The notes below the pieces were generated by a model that saw only the letters and a list, made by a program, of their open reading frames with translations, searched no databases and was not told where the DNA came from. A stretch of 64,000 bases of DNA from JAGVSZ01 sp035456405 (GTDB lineage: Bacteria > Pseudomonadota > Gammaproteobacteria > Burkholderiales > SG8-39): the NCBI GenBank assembly GCA_035456405.1, contig DATIDG010000034.1, positions 26,635-90,634 of the forward strand. Reading direction: 5' to 3'. Shown in pieces: positions 44,240-52,642 of the stretch (position 1 is its first letter; every line of letters begins with the position of its first letter). The translations under genes were made by a program, and so were the position numbers.

Positions 44240-45232
44240 TTACTCGGGCTTGATCCCGGCCGACTCGATCGTTTTCGCGAGCGTCGCGACGTCGTCGCGG
44301 ACCATGGCGCCGAACTCCCGCGCCGGCATGGGCAGCGGGTCCGCGCCGACCGACGCGTAGCGCTCGCGGAGGTCCGGCGCGACGAGCGCCTTCGCGAGCG
44401 CGTCGTTGAGCCGCTGCACGATCGCGGGCGGCAGTCCAGCCGGGCCGTGCAGGCCGACCCACAGGCGCAGCGTCACCCCCGGGTAGCCGGACTCGGCGAA
44501 CGTCGGCACGTCGGGCAGGAGCGGGGTACGCTGGTCCGACATCATCGCGACCGGCCGGACCTTGCCCGTGCGGATGTACTGGATCGCCGACGGCAGTGCA
44601 TCGAAGATCATGGTGACGCTGCCGGAAATCATGTCCGGATAGGCGAACGCCGCGCTCTTGTACGGGATGTGCACGAGGTCGACGCCGGCCGCAGCCCGCA
44701 GCAGCTCGGCCGAGATGTGACCGATGCTGCCCACGCCCGAGGAGCCGTAGTTCAGCCTTCCCGGGTTCGCCTTGGCATGGGCGACCAGCTCTTTGACGGT
44801 CCGGGGCGCCATCGCCAGATTCACCGTGAGGATGGTCGGGGTGAGCGCGACGCCGCCGATCGCAGTGAAGTCGTTCACCGGGTCGTACGGGCTCGTCTGG
44901 ACGAGCCTCGGGCCGATCGCGTACGCGCTCAGGCTCGAGAGCACAACGGTATAGCCGTCGGGAGCCGCCTTGGCCACGATGCCGGTCCCGAGCATGCCGC
45001 CGGCGCCGCCACGGTTCTCCACGACCACGGGCTGCCCGAGCACTTCCGACAGCTTCTGTGCGAGCACCCGACCGATGATGTCGGACACCCCGCCGGCCCC
45101 ATAGGGCACGATCATGCGAACCGTGCGCGACGGATAGCCGCCCGCCTGCTCGCCTGCGGCCTGCGCCGATGCGCACGCCGGCGCCAGCGCGAGCGACACT
45201 GCAACGCATGCTGCCCCAAACAGTCTCATCAT
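44240..45232 (-). CDS. Tripartite tricarboxylate transporter (TctC/Bug) substrate-binding protein
   Basis: Periplasmic binding protein of the Bug family; 330 residues. GGGAGGG lies before the double ATG at 45232/45229. Signal peptide ends at ASA (about 23). The mature part has YPSRTVRMIVPYGAGGVSDIIGRVLAQKLSEVLGQPVVVENRGGAGGMLGT, the family signature, and NYGSSGVGSIGH. No TctA or TctB membrane gene is present in the window, as is common for Bug proteins. Last gene of the UbiD operon, 50 bp after it, so its ligand is likely an acid used by those decarboxylases (inference). Confidence 0.93.
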   Translation of the reverse strand: MMRLFGAACVAVSLALAPACASAQAAGEQAGGYPSRTVRMIVPYGAGGVSDIIGRVLAQKLSEVLGQPVVVENRGGAGGMLGTGIVAKAAPDGYTVVLSSLSAYAIGPRLVQTSPYDPVNDFTAIGGVALTPTILTVNLAMAPRTVKELVAHAKANPGRLNYGSSGVGSIGHISAELLRAAAGVDLVHIPYKSAAFAYPDMISGSVTMIFDALPSAIQYIRTGKVRPVAMMSDQRTPLLPDVPTFAESGYPGVTLRLWVGLHGPAGLPPAIVQRLNDALAKALVAPDLRERYASVGADPLPMPAREFGAMVRDDVATLAKTIESAGIKPE

Positions 45233-45282
45233 TCGACCCTCCCTATGGATGTCGCATCGTCGGCGGGATTCCGCGTCGGTCC

Positions 45283-46665
45283 TTAGGGCGTCGGATCGGT
45301 TGCCGCACCGCTCGCGCTTTCGCCCGGCGGGACCGCCCCGAGATAGCGCTCGAGATCCACCGGCGGATACACGACCTTGACGTAGCGTTCGTGCCGCTCG
45401 CGCGACAGCGTCGCGTCGATGATCGCCTTCGCCACCACGCCGTGCGCGTCGGACGAGGGATCCAGCTCGTTGCCGTGCGCGCCCGGGATCGGGATGACGT
45501 CCTCGTGCCAGCGCACGCGCGTGCCGAGCGCCCACATGACGTCGGCCGGATCGCGGATGTCGACGTCGCCGTCGACGACGATCACCGTCTTGAAGTTGAC
45601 GTGCGCCGCCATGGCGGCGAGCGCGACGTTGCGCGCCTCGCCGGGCTCGGGCTTGTCCAGGCTGATGATCGCCGTGAATCCCGCCGCGTAAGGCGGCAGA
45701 TGCACGGCCTTCAGCCGCGGCGTGATGTGACGCACGAACCGGGCGAGCAGCGGCTCGCGTGTGATCATGTTCCCGACGCTGACGTGCTCGTAGCCGCCGC
45801 CGTTCATCGTCTGGAAGATCGGGTTCCTGCGGTGGGTGATGCGCGTGATGCGCGCTACGTGCTTGGGGTCGGCGCCCGAGTAGTGACCGGTGAACTCGGC
45901 CATCGGGCCCTCCATCTGCCTCACGCCCGCGAGGACCTCCCCCTCCAGCACGATCTCGGCCGAGGCCGGCACCATCACGTCGCAGGTGAGTGCGCGCACG
46001 ACCGGGATCGCCGCCCCGCGCAGCGCGCCGGCGATCTCGTACTCGTCGGCGTCGTAGCGAAACGCTGCCGCCATCATCACGACCGGGTCGGGGCCGATCG
46101 CGACGCAGAAGGGCAGGTTATTCCCTTGCGGCTCGATCTTGTCGAAGAATGCCTTGATGTGGCGCCAGGTGTTCATGCTGATTCCGGTGCGGTCGGCGCC
46201 GAAGATCTGCATGCGGTTGTAGGACAGGTTGTGTCGCCCGGACTGCGGGTCGCGTGCGATCACCACACCGGCGGTGATGAACGCCCCCGCATCGAGCGGG
46301 GAATGGGTCGGGATCGGCCAGCGCCCGAGGTCGGGCTTGTCGATCACCATTTGCTGACACGGCGCCTGGCCCTCGACGGCCTGCGCGGCGAGCGGCCTCT
46401 CGGTGGCCACCGCCATGCGTGCGCCGACTTCGGCCACCTCGCAGCCGAGCGCGAGCGCGATCCGGCGCGGCGAGCTCAGCAACCCACCGACGACCGGCAC
46501 GTCGAAGCCGTTCACCTGGTGGAAGTAGGCTGCCTTGCCGGCGCGCTCGCAGGCATTGAGCACCGCACCGAGCTCGCGCACCGGGTCGACGGTGCGGCGG
46601 ATCTCGTGCAGCTCGCCCGCCTTGCGGACAACCTCGAGGTAGCTGCGCAGGTCGTGGATGCGCAT
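45283..46665 (-). CDS. UbiD-family prenyl-FMN decarboxylase, paralogue A
   Basis: Reversible non-oxidative (de)carboxylase that uses prenylated FMN; 460 residues. Start MRIHDLRSYLE at 46665 is the standard UbiD beginning. Active-site residues are intact: Arg in LSYNRMQI (about 175), and both Glu in MEGPMAEFTG (about 270-280); the prFMN/Mn site near HNLSYN is present. Substrates of the family are aromatic, heteroaromatic or acrylic acids. No ubiX (prFMN synthase) is in the window. Separated from paralogue B by 4 bp. Confidence 0.9.
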   Translation of the reverse strand: MRIHDLRSYLEVVRKAGELHEIRRTVDPVRELGAVLNACERAGKAAYFHQVNGFDVPVVGGLLSSPRRIALALGCEVAEVGARMAVATERPLAAQAVEGQAPCQQMVIDKPDLGRWPIPTHSPLDAGAFITAGVVIARDPQSGRHNLSYNRMQIFGADRTGISMNTWRHIKAFFDKIEPQGNNLPFCVAIGPDPVVMMAAAFRYDADEYEIAGALRGAAIPVVRALTCDVMVPASAEIVLEGEVLAGVRQMEGPMAEFTGHYSGADPKHVARITRITHRRNPIFQTMNGGGYEHVSVGNMITREPLLARFVRHITPRLKAVHLPPYAAGFTAIISLDKPEPGEARNVALAAMAAHVNFKTVIVVDGDVDIRDPADVMWALGTRVRWHEDVIPIPGAHGNELDPSSDAHGVVAKAIIDATLSRERHERYVKVVYPPVDLERYLGAVPPGESASGAATDPTP

Positions 46666-46669
46666 GAGG

Positions 46670-48052
46670 CTAGGACTGTATGCGCGCCAAGATCTGTGCC
46701 GCGCGCGAGAGCGCCCGCTCGGAAATCTTCGCCCGGATGCCCTCGAATCCCGCCTTCCGCGTCGCATCGAGGCCCATCCGCGACGTCGTGCCGGTGCCCG
46801 AGGCGGAGGGGTCGAGCGCGCTGCCGGGCAGCCCGTCGACGATGAGGACGTCGCGATGCGGCTGGAAGTGCGTCGCGAGCGCCCACAGCACCTCCGAGTC
46901 GTTGGCGATGTCCACGTCGGGGTCGACCGCGATCACGGTCTTGAGGTAGGGGTCCCACCCGAGGAGCCCCATCATCACCTGGCGCGCCTCGCCGGGGCGA
47001 AGCTGCTTCAGCGCGACGTACGCGTGGAAATGCGTGCCGGAGGTCGGATAGTGAACGGCGGTGACGCCCGGGAACCGCTCCTTCAGCTTCTCGACCATCT
47101 CGGATTCGCGCGGGACGCGCGCCAGATTGAGGTGCTCGGCGGAATTGCCGCCCGCGACGTCGACCAGCCACGCATCGCGCCGCCGCAGGATCGCATCCAC
47201 CTTGAGGAGGTTGTTCGTCGAACGGCTCGACGAGTAGCCGGTGAACTCACCGAACGGCCCCTCCTCGGCGTGAGCTTTCGCATCGATGGTGCCCTCGAGG
47301 ACCAACTCGGCGGCGGCGGGCACCGCGATGCCGTGCGCGGGCGTGCGAACCACCTCCAGCGGCGCGCCGAGCAGTCCGCCGGCGATGCGCCGCTCGTCGA
47401 CGCCGAAGCCGACCCGCGCCGAGGCGGCGAGCATGAACAGCGGATGCGCGCCGATCACCATCGCGACCGGCATCGGGCGACCGCGCTCGGCGTAGAGCTG
47501 CAGCAGGCGCCACAGGTGCCCGCGCGAATGCAGGCTCGTCGCGAACTCGCTCTTGGAGTGCAGCATCGCGCGGTGGTAACTGAGGTTGCCCGCGCCGGTG
47601 TCCGGGTGCTCCGCGACGACGATGCCGCTCGTCAGGTACGGCGCGCGGTCGGTCTCGAAGTGCTTGAGCAGCGGGAGCGTCGCGAGATCGAGTGCGCGCG
47701 TCTCGACGGTGTCGAGCACCGGACCGGACTCGATCACCCGGAAATCGCAGGCCCCGCGCGTGCGTGCCTGGTAGGTTTCGTGCAGGCGCCCAGGCTCGGC
47801 GCCGAGGAGACGGGCGATGCGAGTACGCGAGCCGAAGACGTTCGTCACGACCCTCGCGCCGAGACCCGTCACGCGCTCGAAGACGAGCACCGGCTGGCGT
47901 GCGGCGGCCGCGAGCCGCCAGAGCACCGCGGTGATGTCCTGGTCGGGCGAGACCTCGTCGCTCACGCCGAGGACGTCGTCCGGATGCGCGGCGCGATAGC
48001 CCTCGAGGAAGCTGCGGAAATCCTGCGCGCCGGGCGGAGACGGGTGCGTCAT
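46670..48052 (-). CDS. UbiD-family prenyl-FMN decarboxylase, paralogue B
   Basis: Second UbiD-type (de)carboxylase, also 460 residues, clearly distinct from paralogue A over its length. Starts at 48052 with FRSFLEGYRAA. Catalytic Arg in NLSYHRAML and both Glu in EEGPFGEFTGY are present. Equal length and tandem place suggest a heteromeric enzyme or two consecutive substrates; both are known patterns for UbiD proteins. 26 bp after the amidohydrolase gene. Confidence 0.9.
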   Translation of the reverse strand: MTHPSPPGAQDFRSFLEGYRAAHPDDVLGVSDEVSPDQDITAVLWRLAAAARQPVLVFERVTGLGARVVTNVFGSRTRIARLLGAEPGRLHETYQARTRGACDFRVIESGPVLDTVETRALDLATLPLLKHFETDRAPYLTSGIVVAEHPDTGAGNLSYHRAMLHSKSEFATSLHSRGHLWRLLQLYAERGRPMPVAMVIGAHPLFMLAASARVGFGVDERRIAGGLLGAPLEVVRTPAHGIAVPAAAELVLEGTIDAKAHAEEGPFGEFTGYSSSRSTNNLLKVDAILRRRDAWLVDVAGGNSAEHLNLARVPRESEMVEKLKERFPGVTAVHYPTSGTHFHAYVALKQLRPGEARQVMMGLLGWDPYLKTVIAVDPDVDIANDSEVLWALATHFQPHRDVLIVDGLPGSALDPSASGTGTTSRMGLDATRKAGFEGIRAKISERALSRAAQILARIQS

Positions 48053-48078
48053 GTGGCGAATCGCCCGGCGCGAGGCGG

Positions 48079-48993
48079 TCACTTCACGCCGGCGTAGCTG
48101 TCCTTCAGTCGCGCCTGCGCTTCCTCCATCGTGCGCGGCGGCGGCGTGGTCCGGATGCCGCACAGGCGCGCGATGTTGTTGCCCAGGTAGTCCTCGAGCC
48201 CATCCTCGTCGAGGTTCATGCCCTGGGGCGGCGGGCCGCACAGCACCTCGAGCTCGCGCAGCCACATGCCGGGCTCGTTCGGCGGTGAGTCGGTGCCGAA
48301 CACGATCTTGTGCCGCGGCAGCTCCTTGGCGAACTCGACGATGCGCGCCTGGAAGGTCCAGCCCGACTCGCAGACCACGTTCGGCGTGTCCATCGCCATC
48401 CAGAACGCCTCGAACGAGTAGTTGCCGCCGGTCTGGATGCCGAAGTGGCCGATGATGAAGTTGACCATCGGGAACTCGCGGATCACCGGGTAGAACTGGG
48501 TCGGGATGCTGAACGGGCCGTCGCCGGTGTGGATCAGGACGACCACGTTGTGCTTCGCGCACATCTTCATCGCCGGGCGCAGCCAGTCGAGCGCCCGATC
48601 GGGGCGGTAGTTGTGCATGTTGGAGTGGAGCTTCAGCATCTTGAAGCCGTACTCCTTGACGTGAAACTCAAGCTCGGCGGCGCCTTCCTCCGGGCCCCAG
48701 CGCGGGTTGAAGCTGAAGTTGCCGATGAACCGGTCCGGGTACTTCCGGCAGAGCTCCGCGCAGTAGGCCATGTAGTCGCGGATCCCCGGGCGGCCGGTGC
48801 GATTGCCCTCGCGGTACACCGTGTTGCCCGGGGGCGGCTGGATGAAGCCCATGTCGATGCGCCGCTGCTTGCCGTTGATCATGTACGGGCCGTCCATCAG
48901 CTTGAGCATGCGCTCGCCGTTGAAAGGCGTACCGGTGTGCCGCCACGCCTCGTCGACGACGTTGGTCGGATGCAGATGGGTGTCGATGATCAT
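48079..48993 (-). CDS. Amidohydrolase_2 (ACMSD-like) family protein, metal ligands complete
   Basis: TIM-barrel protein of the amidohydrolase_2 group, which holds decarboxylases and hydratases acting on aromatic and heterocyclic acids; 304 residues. N-terminal HxH in DTHLHPT (His6, His8), a His in VVLIHTGDGP (about 155), GHFGIQTGG and Asp in FGTDSPPNEPG (about 230) are the expected metal and catalytic residues. Starts 18 bp after its paralogue. Reaction unknown; with UbiD neighbours a carboxylated ring or ring-opened acid is plausible. Confidence 0.87.
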   Translation of the reverse strand: MIIDTHLHPTNVVDEAWRHTGTPFNGERMLKLMDGPYMINGKQRRIDMGFIQPPPGNTVYREGNRTGRPGIRDYMAYCAELCRKYPDRFIGNFSFNPRWGPEEGAAELEFHVKEYGFKMLKLHSNMHNYRPDRALDWLRPAMKMCAKHNVVVLIHTGDGPFSIPTQFYPVIREFPMVNFIIGHFGIQTGGNYSFEAFWMAMDTPNVVCESGWTFQARIVEFAKELPRHKIVFGTDSPPNEPGMWLRELEVLCGPPPQGMNLDEDGLEDYLGNNIARLCGIRTTPPPRTMEEAQARLKDSYAGVK

Positions 48994-49011
48994 CGCGCTC
49001 TCCGAGCTTGA

Positions 49012-49932
49012 CTAGGCGGCCACGGGCTTCTTAGACGCGAGGCGCGCTTGCGCTTCCTCGGCCGTGCGCGGGGGCGCGGTGGGCGCAACGCCGATCATGC
49101 GCGCCAGGTTGTTGCCGAGATAGTCCTCGAGGGTGTCCTCGTCGAGGTTCAGGCCGTGCGGCGGCTCCATGCAGAGCACCTCGAGGAGGCGGATCCACAT
49201 CCCCGGCTCGTTCGGCGGCGTGTCGGAGCCGAACATGATCTTGTGCTTCGGCAGGTCCTTGGCGAACTCGACGATCCGGGACTGCAGGCACCACCCGGAC
49301 TCGCAGTAGACGTTGGGAAGCTCCATCGCCCACTGGAACGGCTCGAAGCAGTACACGCCGCCGGTCTGCACGCCGAAGTGCGCCATCACGAAGTTCACCG
49401 TCGGGAACTCCTTGATGATCGGCACCCACTCGGTCGGGATGCTGTAAGGGCCGTCACCGGTGTGGAGCTTGACGAGCAACCCGAGGTCCGCGCACTTCCT
49501 CAGTGCGGGACGGATCCAGTCCTTGGCGCGGTCCGGGCGGTAGGCGTGCATGTTGGCCTGGAGCTGCACCATCTTGAAACCGAACTGCTTCGCGTGGCGC
49601 TCGAGCTCCGCGACGCCGTTGTCGATGCCGTAGCGCGGGTTGTAGACGAAGCAGCCGAGGAGACGCTCGGGATAGCGCTGCGCCAGCTCGACGGTATAGG
49701 CCATGTAGTGCTGGATGGCTTCCCGTCCGGTCCGGTTGCCGTCGGTCCAGTTGTAGATCGTGTTGCCCTGCGGCGGCTGGATAAGCGCCATGTCGACGCG
49801 GCGCGGCTTGCCGTTCACCGTGTAGGGCCCGTCCATCATCCGGATCAGATGCTCGCCGGTGAAGGGCTCGCCGTCGTGCCGCCAAGCCGTGTCGACCACC
49901 TTCGTCGGGTAACAGCTCATGTCGATGATCAT
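49012..49932 (-). CDS. Amidohydrolase_2 family paralogue lacking the HxH metal motif
   Basis: Close paralogue of the next gene, 306 residues, with the same blocks: WRHDGEPFTGEHLIRMMDGPY, QPPQGNTIYNWTDGNRTGR, KLHTGDGPYSIPT, HFGVQTGG, FGSDTPPNEPGMW. The N-terminus is IDMSCYPTKVVD: the two His of the HxH motif are replaced by Ser6 and Tyr8, while the later His and Asp remain. So it either binds metal differently, is inactive and partners its paralogue, or acts without metal. First gene of the five-gene minus-strand operon behind leader copy 2. Start at 49932 agrees with the paralogue N-terminus. Confidence 0.87.
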   Translation of the reverse strand: MIIDMSCYPTKVVDTAWRHDGEPFTGEHLIRMMDGPYTVNGKPRRVDMALIQPPQGNTIYNWTDGNRTGREAIQHYMAYTVELAQRYPERLLGCFVYNPRYGIDNGVAELERHAKQFGFKMVQLQANMHAYRPDRAKDWIRPALRKCADLGLLVKLHTGDGPYSIPTEWVPIIKEFPTVNFVMAHFGVQTGGVYCFEPFQWAMELPNVYCESGWCLQSRIVEFAKDLPKHKIMFGSDTPPNEPGMWIRLLEVLCMEPPHGLNLDEDTLEDYLGNNLARMIGVAPTAPPRTAEEAQARLASKKPVAA

Positions 49933-50077
49933 GCAGGCGCTCCTTCGGTGATCGTTTGGCGACGCGAAGGCGGTTCGAGCCGGAGTTCCCGGGCGGGGTC
50001 CTGTGCGTCTCGTGCGCCCTGATCGGGGAGCGGCGCGGGCAGGCTCGCGGTCGGGAATGCGCCGGCGGAAATCACCT

Positions 50078-50151
50078 CGCCTGTGAGCAATCTCCCACCG
50101 GGCGGATGCGGCGTTGCACCGCACGCGGCCCGGCCGACCGCTTCTACCCAC
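50078..50151 (-). ncRNA. Conserved leader RNA, candidate NMT1-motif (xanthine-I) riboswitch, copy 2
   Basis: Minus-strand 74-nt leader 146 bp before the amidohydrolase ATG, 60/74 identical to the leader at 35211-35284. It folds alike: GCCGGGCCG pairs with CCGCCCGGT (8 of 9) and the inner hairpin is CGGT-GCAAC-GCCG. The unpaired conserved parts are the same (GTGGGTAGAAGCGGTC, GGAGATTGCT-ACAGGCG). The rest of the 333-bp gap 49933-50265 holds its promoter and otherwise nothing recognisable. Confidence 0.55.
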
Positions 50152-50160
50152 GTCCCGGGC

Positions 50161-50189
50161 TTTTTAGGTGATCGACCGGGATCTGTCAA
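50161..50189 (-). promoter_or_regulatory. Sigma70-type promoter of the UbiD/amidohydrolase operon
   Basis: On the minus strand TTGACA (50189-50184), a 17-bp spacer and TAAAAA (50166-50161), ten bases before the conserved leader. Same geometry as the promoter at 35166-35194. Confidence 0.65.
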
Positions 50190-50265
50190 GGGGACAGCCG
50201 GGTCGCGCGCTCGGTAAGATCGGGCTCGGAGTCGCACGAGACTACACGCACGGAGCGCGCCGAAC

Positions 50266-51375
50266 ATGAAAGTCAGAGCCGCAGTCGCCTATGCCCCCGG
50301 CCAGCCGCTCGCGATCGAAACCGTGGACCTCGAGGGCCCGAAAACCGGCGAAGTGCTGGTCGAGATCCGCGCGACCGGCGTGTGCCACACCGACGAGTTC
50401 ACGCGCTCGGGCGCCGATCCCGAGGGGCTGTTCCCGGCGATCTTCGGTCACGAGGGGGCCGGCGTGGTGGTCGACGTGGGGCCGGGGGTCACGTCGCTCG
50501 GGAAGGGCGATCACGTCATCCCGCTCTACACGCCCGAGTGCCGGCAGTGCAAGAGCTGCCTGTCGCGAAAGACGAATCTCTGCACCGCGATTCGCGGTAC
50601 GCAGGGCAAGGGCGTGATGCCCGACGGCACCAGCCGATTTTCGATCGGCGGGAAGATGATCCACCACTACATGGGCTGCTCGACGTTCGCGAACTACACC
50701 GTGCTGCCCGAGATCGCGCTGGCAAAGATCCGCGCGGACGCCCCCTTCGACAAGGTCTGCTACATCGGCTGCGGCGTGACCACCGGCATCGGTGCGGTCA
50801 TCAACACCGCGAAGGTCGAGGCCGGCGCGAACGTCGTCGTGTTCGGGCTGGGCGGCATCGGGCTGAACGTCGTGCAGGGCGCGCGGCTGGTCGGCGCGAA
50901 CATGATCGTCGGCGTGGACCTCAACGCGGCGCGCGAGCCGCTCGCGCGCAAATTCGGACTGACCCACTTCGTGAATCCGCAGGACGTCCAGGGCGACCTC
51001 GTCGCGCACCTGGTGGAGCTCACCGGCGGCGGGGCGGACTACAGTTTCGAATGCGTAGGGAACGTCGATCTGATGCGCCAGGCGCTGGAGTGCTGCCACC
51101 GCGGGTGGGGCGTGTCGGTGATCATTGGCGTCGCCGGCGCCGGCCAGGAGATCAGGACGCGCCCGTTCCAGCTCGTGACCGGGCGGGTGTGGAAAGGGAC
51201 CGCGTTCGGCGGCGCGAGAGGGCGGACCGATGTCCCGAAGATCGTCGACTGGTACATGGACGGCAGGATCAACATCGACGATCTGATCACGCACACCATG
51301 CCCCTCGAGCGCATCAACGAGGCCTTCGACCTGATGCACGAAGGCAGGTCGATCCGGAGCGTCGTCGTCTATTGA
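50266..51375 (+). CDS. frmA: Class III alcohol dehydrogenase / S-(hydroxymethyl)glutathione dehydrogenase
   Basis: Zinc- and NAD-dependent dehydrogenase of the formaldehyde-detoxifying class; 369 residues. Catalytic Zn ligands in GVCHTDEFT (Cys, about 38) and GHEGAG; structural Zn cysteines in TPECRQCKSCLSRKTNLC; then TSRFSIGGKMIHHYMGCSTFANYTVLPEIALAKI, typical of class III enzymes, and the Rossmann motif GLGGIGLNVVQGA (about 198-210). No glutathione-thiolesterase (frmB) gene follows. Its 3' end overlaps the convergent yqgE-like gene by 7 bp. Confidence 0.9.
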   Translation: MKVRAAVAYAPGQPLAIETVDLEGPKTGEVLVEIRATGVCHTDEFTRSGADPEGLFPAIFGHEGAGVVVDVGPGVTSLGKGDHVIPLYTPECRQCKSCLSRKTNLCTAIRGTQGKGVMPDGTSRFSIGGKMIHHYMGCSTFANYTVLPEIALAKIRADAPFDKVCYIGCGVTTGIGAVINTAKVEAGANVVVFGLGGIGLNVVQGARLVGANMIVGVDLNAAREPLARKFGLTHFVNPQDVQGDLVAHLVELTGGGADYSFECVGNVDLMRQALECCHRGWGVSVIIGVAGAGQEIRTRPFQLVTGRVWKGTAFGGARGRTDVPKIVDWYMDGRINIDDLITHTMPLERINEAFDLMHEGRSIRSVVVY

Positions 51376-51983
51376 ACCTGCGGCGCCGCCTGCGCGGTGA
51401 TCGACCGCGCGCGGCGCGAGAGCTCTTCCCAGAGCGTGGAGGTGTCCTTGCGGAAGACGGTGTCGGGGTCCGCGTCGAACACCCACCAGTCCCCGCGCTG
51501 CAGCTCGTTTGCGAGCTGCCCGGGCGCCCAGCCCGAGTAGCCGTTGAAGAACCGCACCTGCTCGGGCGGATTGAGCAGCAGCTGCTCGACCGTGGGCGGA
51601 AGGAGCGCGAGATGCAGGTCACCGACCACCGGGAACGTCTGGCCCGGCACCTCCTGCGCGCGGAACACCGCGAACAGCCCCACGGGTTCGACCGGCCCGC
51701 CGAAGTAGAGCGGCTCGGTGAACTTCGCGAGCGTCGGATTGCCGGGTAGGATGTTCGCCAGCGACTGCTTCATCGGGCGGTTGATGATCACGCCGAGCGT
51801 CGCACCGTCCGGCGCGTTGGCGACAAGGACGACGGTGCGCTGGAAGTTCGGGTCGAGGATCGTAGGCTTGGCGACCAGGAAGAAGCCGCGCTCGGCCTGC
51901 TGCGCGACCGCAGCGTGGACGGCGAGCGCGAGAAAGACTGCGACCAGCAGCCGCAGCGCGGCGCGGGCCCCGATCGCCTTCAC
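51369..51983 (-). CDS. YqgE/AlgH family protein with signal peptide, paralogue 2
   Basis: Member of the UPF0301 (YqgE/AlgH) family, whose function is unclear; 204 residues. Family blocks are FFLVAKPTILDPNFQRTVVLVAN, GATLGVIINRPM, LYFGGPVEP and FNGYSGWAPGQLANELQRGDWWV. Unusually, it begins with a clear signal peptide (RAALRLLVAVFLALAVHAAVA-Q, about 1-27); ordinary YqgE is cytosolic with no leader. 4 bp from its paralogue. Confidence 0.88.
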   Translation of the reverse strand: MKAIGARAALRLLVAVFLALAVHAAVAQQAERGFFLVAKPTILDPNFQRTVVLVANAPDGATLGVIINRPMKQSLANILPGNPTLAKFTEPLYFGGPVEPVGLFAVFRAQEVPGQTFPVVGDLHLALLPPTVEQLLLNPPEQVRFFNGYSGWAPGQLANELQRGDWWVFDADPDTVFRKDTSTLWEELSRRARSITAQAAPQVQ

Positions 51984-51987
51984 TGCT

Positions 51988-52608
51988 TCAATCGATCGCG
52001 TGCTCCGCCGGCACCGATGCGCTGATCTGCCGCGCCATCCGCAGCATTTCTTCCCAGATCACGTCGGTGTCCTTGCGGAAGATCGTGTTGATGTCCGGGT
52101 TGAGGACATGCCAGAGCCCGCGGTCGATCTCGCGCCGCAGCTCGCCCGGGCGCCAGCCCACGTACCCGACGTAGTAGCGGGCGTCGTTCGGCCGCTCCTC
52201 GATGATCCGGTCGATCGTGTTCACGTTGATCGCCAGGTACAGGCTCGGCATCATCAGGAGCGAGCCCTGCCCAGGGCTCGCGTCCCCCCGCACGACGGCG
52301 ACCAGCGCGCTCGTCGAGAACGGGCCGCCGAAGAACACCGGCTCGATCACTTTCTTGGACGGCTCGTGGTCGGGAAAGAGGCGCGACAGCGTCTGGCGCA
52401 GCGGGCGGTTGATGATCACGCCGATGTGGCCGCCGTTGGCGGTGGGCGAGGCGATGAGCACGGTGTGGCGGTACTCCGGATCGCGGAATGCGGGTGCGGC
52501 GACGAGGAAGACGGCACCGTCGGTCGAGGGGGTCTGCCCCTGCGCCCAGGCCGTCGAGGCGGCGACGGCGACCAGCGCGGCGGCGAGCAGGCGAAGGCAG
52601 ACTGTCAT
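51988..52608 (-). CDS. YqgE/AlgH family protein with signal peptide, paralogue 1
   Basis: Second exported YqgE/AlgH-like protein; 206 residues. Signal peptide MTVCLRLLAAALVAVAAS..AWA-Q (about 1-22). Blocks: FLVAAPAFRDPEYRHTVLIAS, GGHIGVIINRPL, VFFGGPFST, YVGYVGWRPGELRREIDRGLWHVL. Both copies share an end module DTVFRKDT/INTIFRKDTD-x-WEE that is not part of common YqgE, suggesting that this exported form is a separate subfamily. 34 bp after tag. Confidence 0.88.
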   Translation of the reverse strand: MTVCLRLLAAALVAVAASTAWAQGQTPSTDGAVFLVAAPAFRDPEYRHTVLIASPTANGGHIGVIINRPLRQTLSRLFPDHEPSKKVIEPVFFGGPFSTSALVAVVRGDASPGQGSLLMMPSLYLAINVNTIDRIIEERPNDARYYVGYVGWRPGELRREIDRGLWHVLNPDINTIFRKDTDVIWEEMLRMARQISASVPAEHAID

Positions 52609-52642
52609 CTCATCATCCTCAGGAAACGTTGCGTCACCGACC

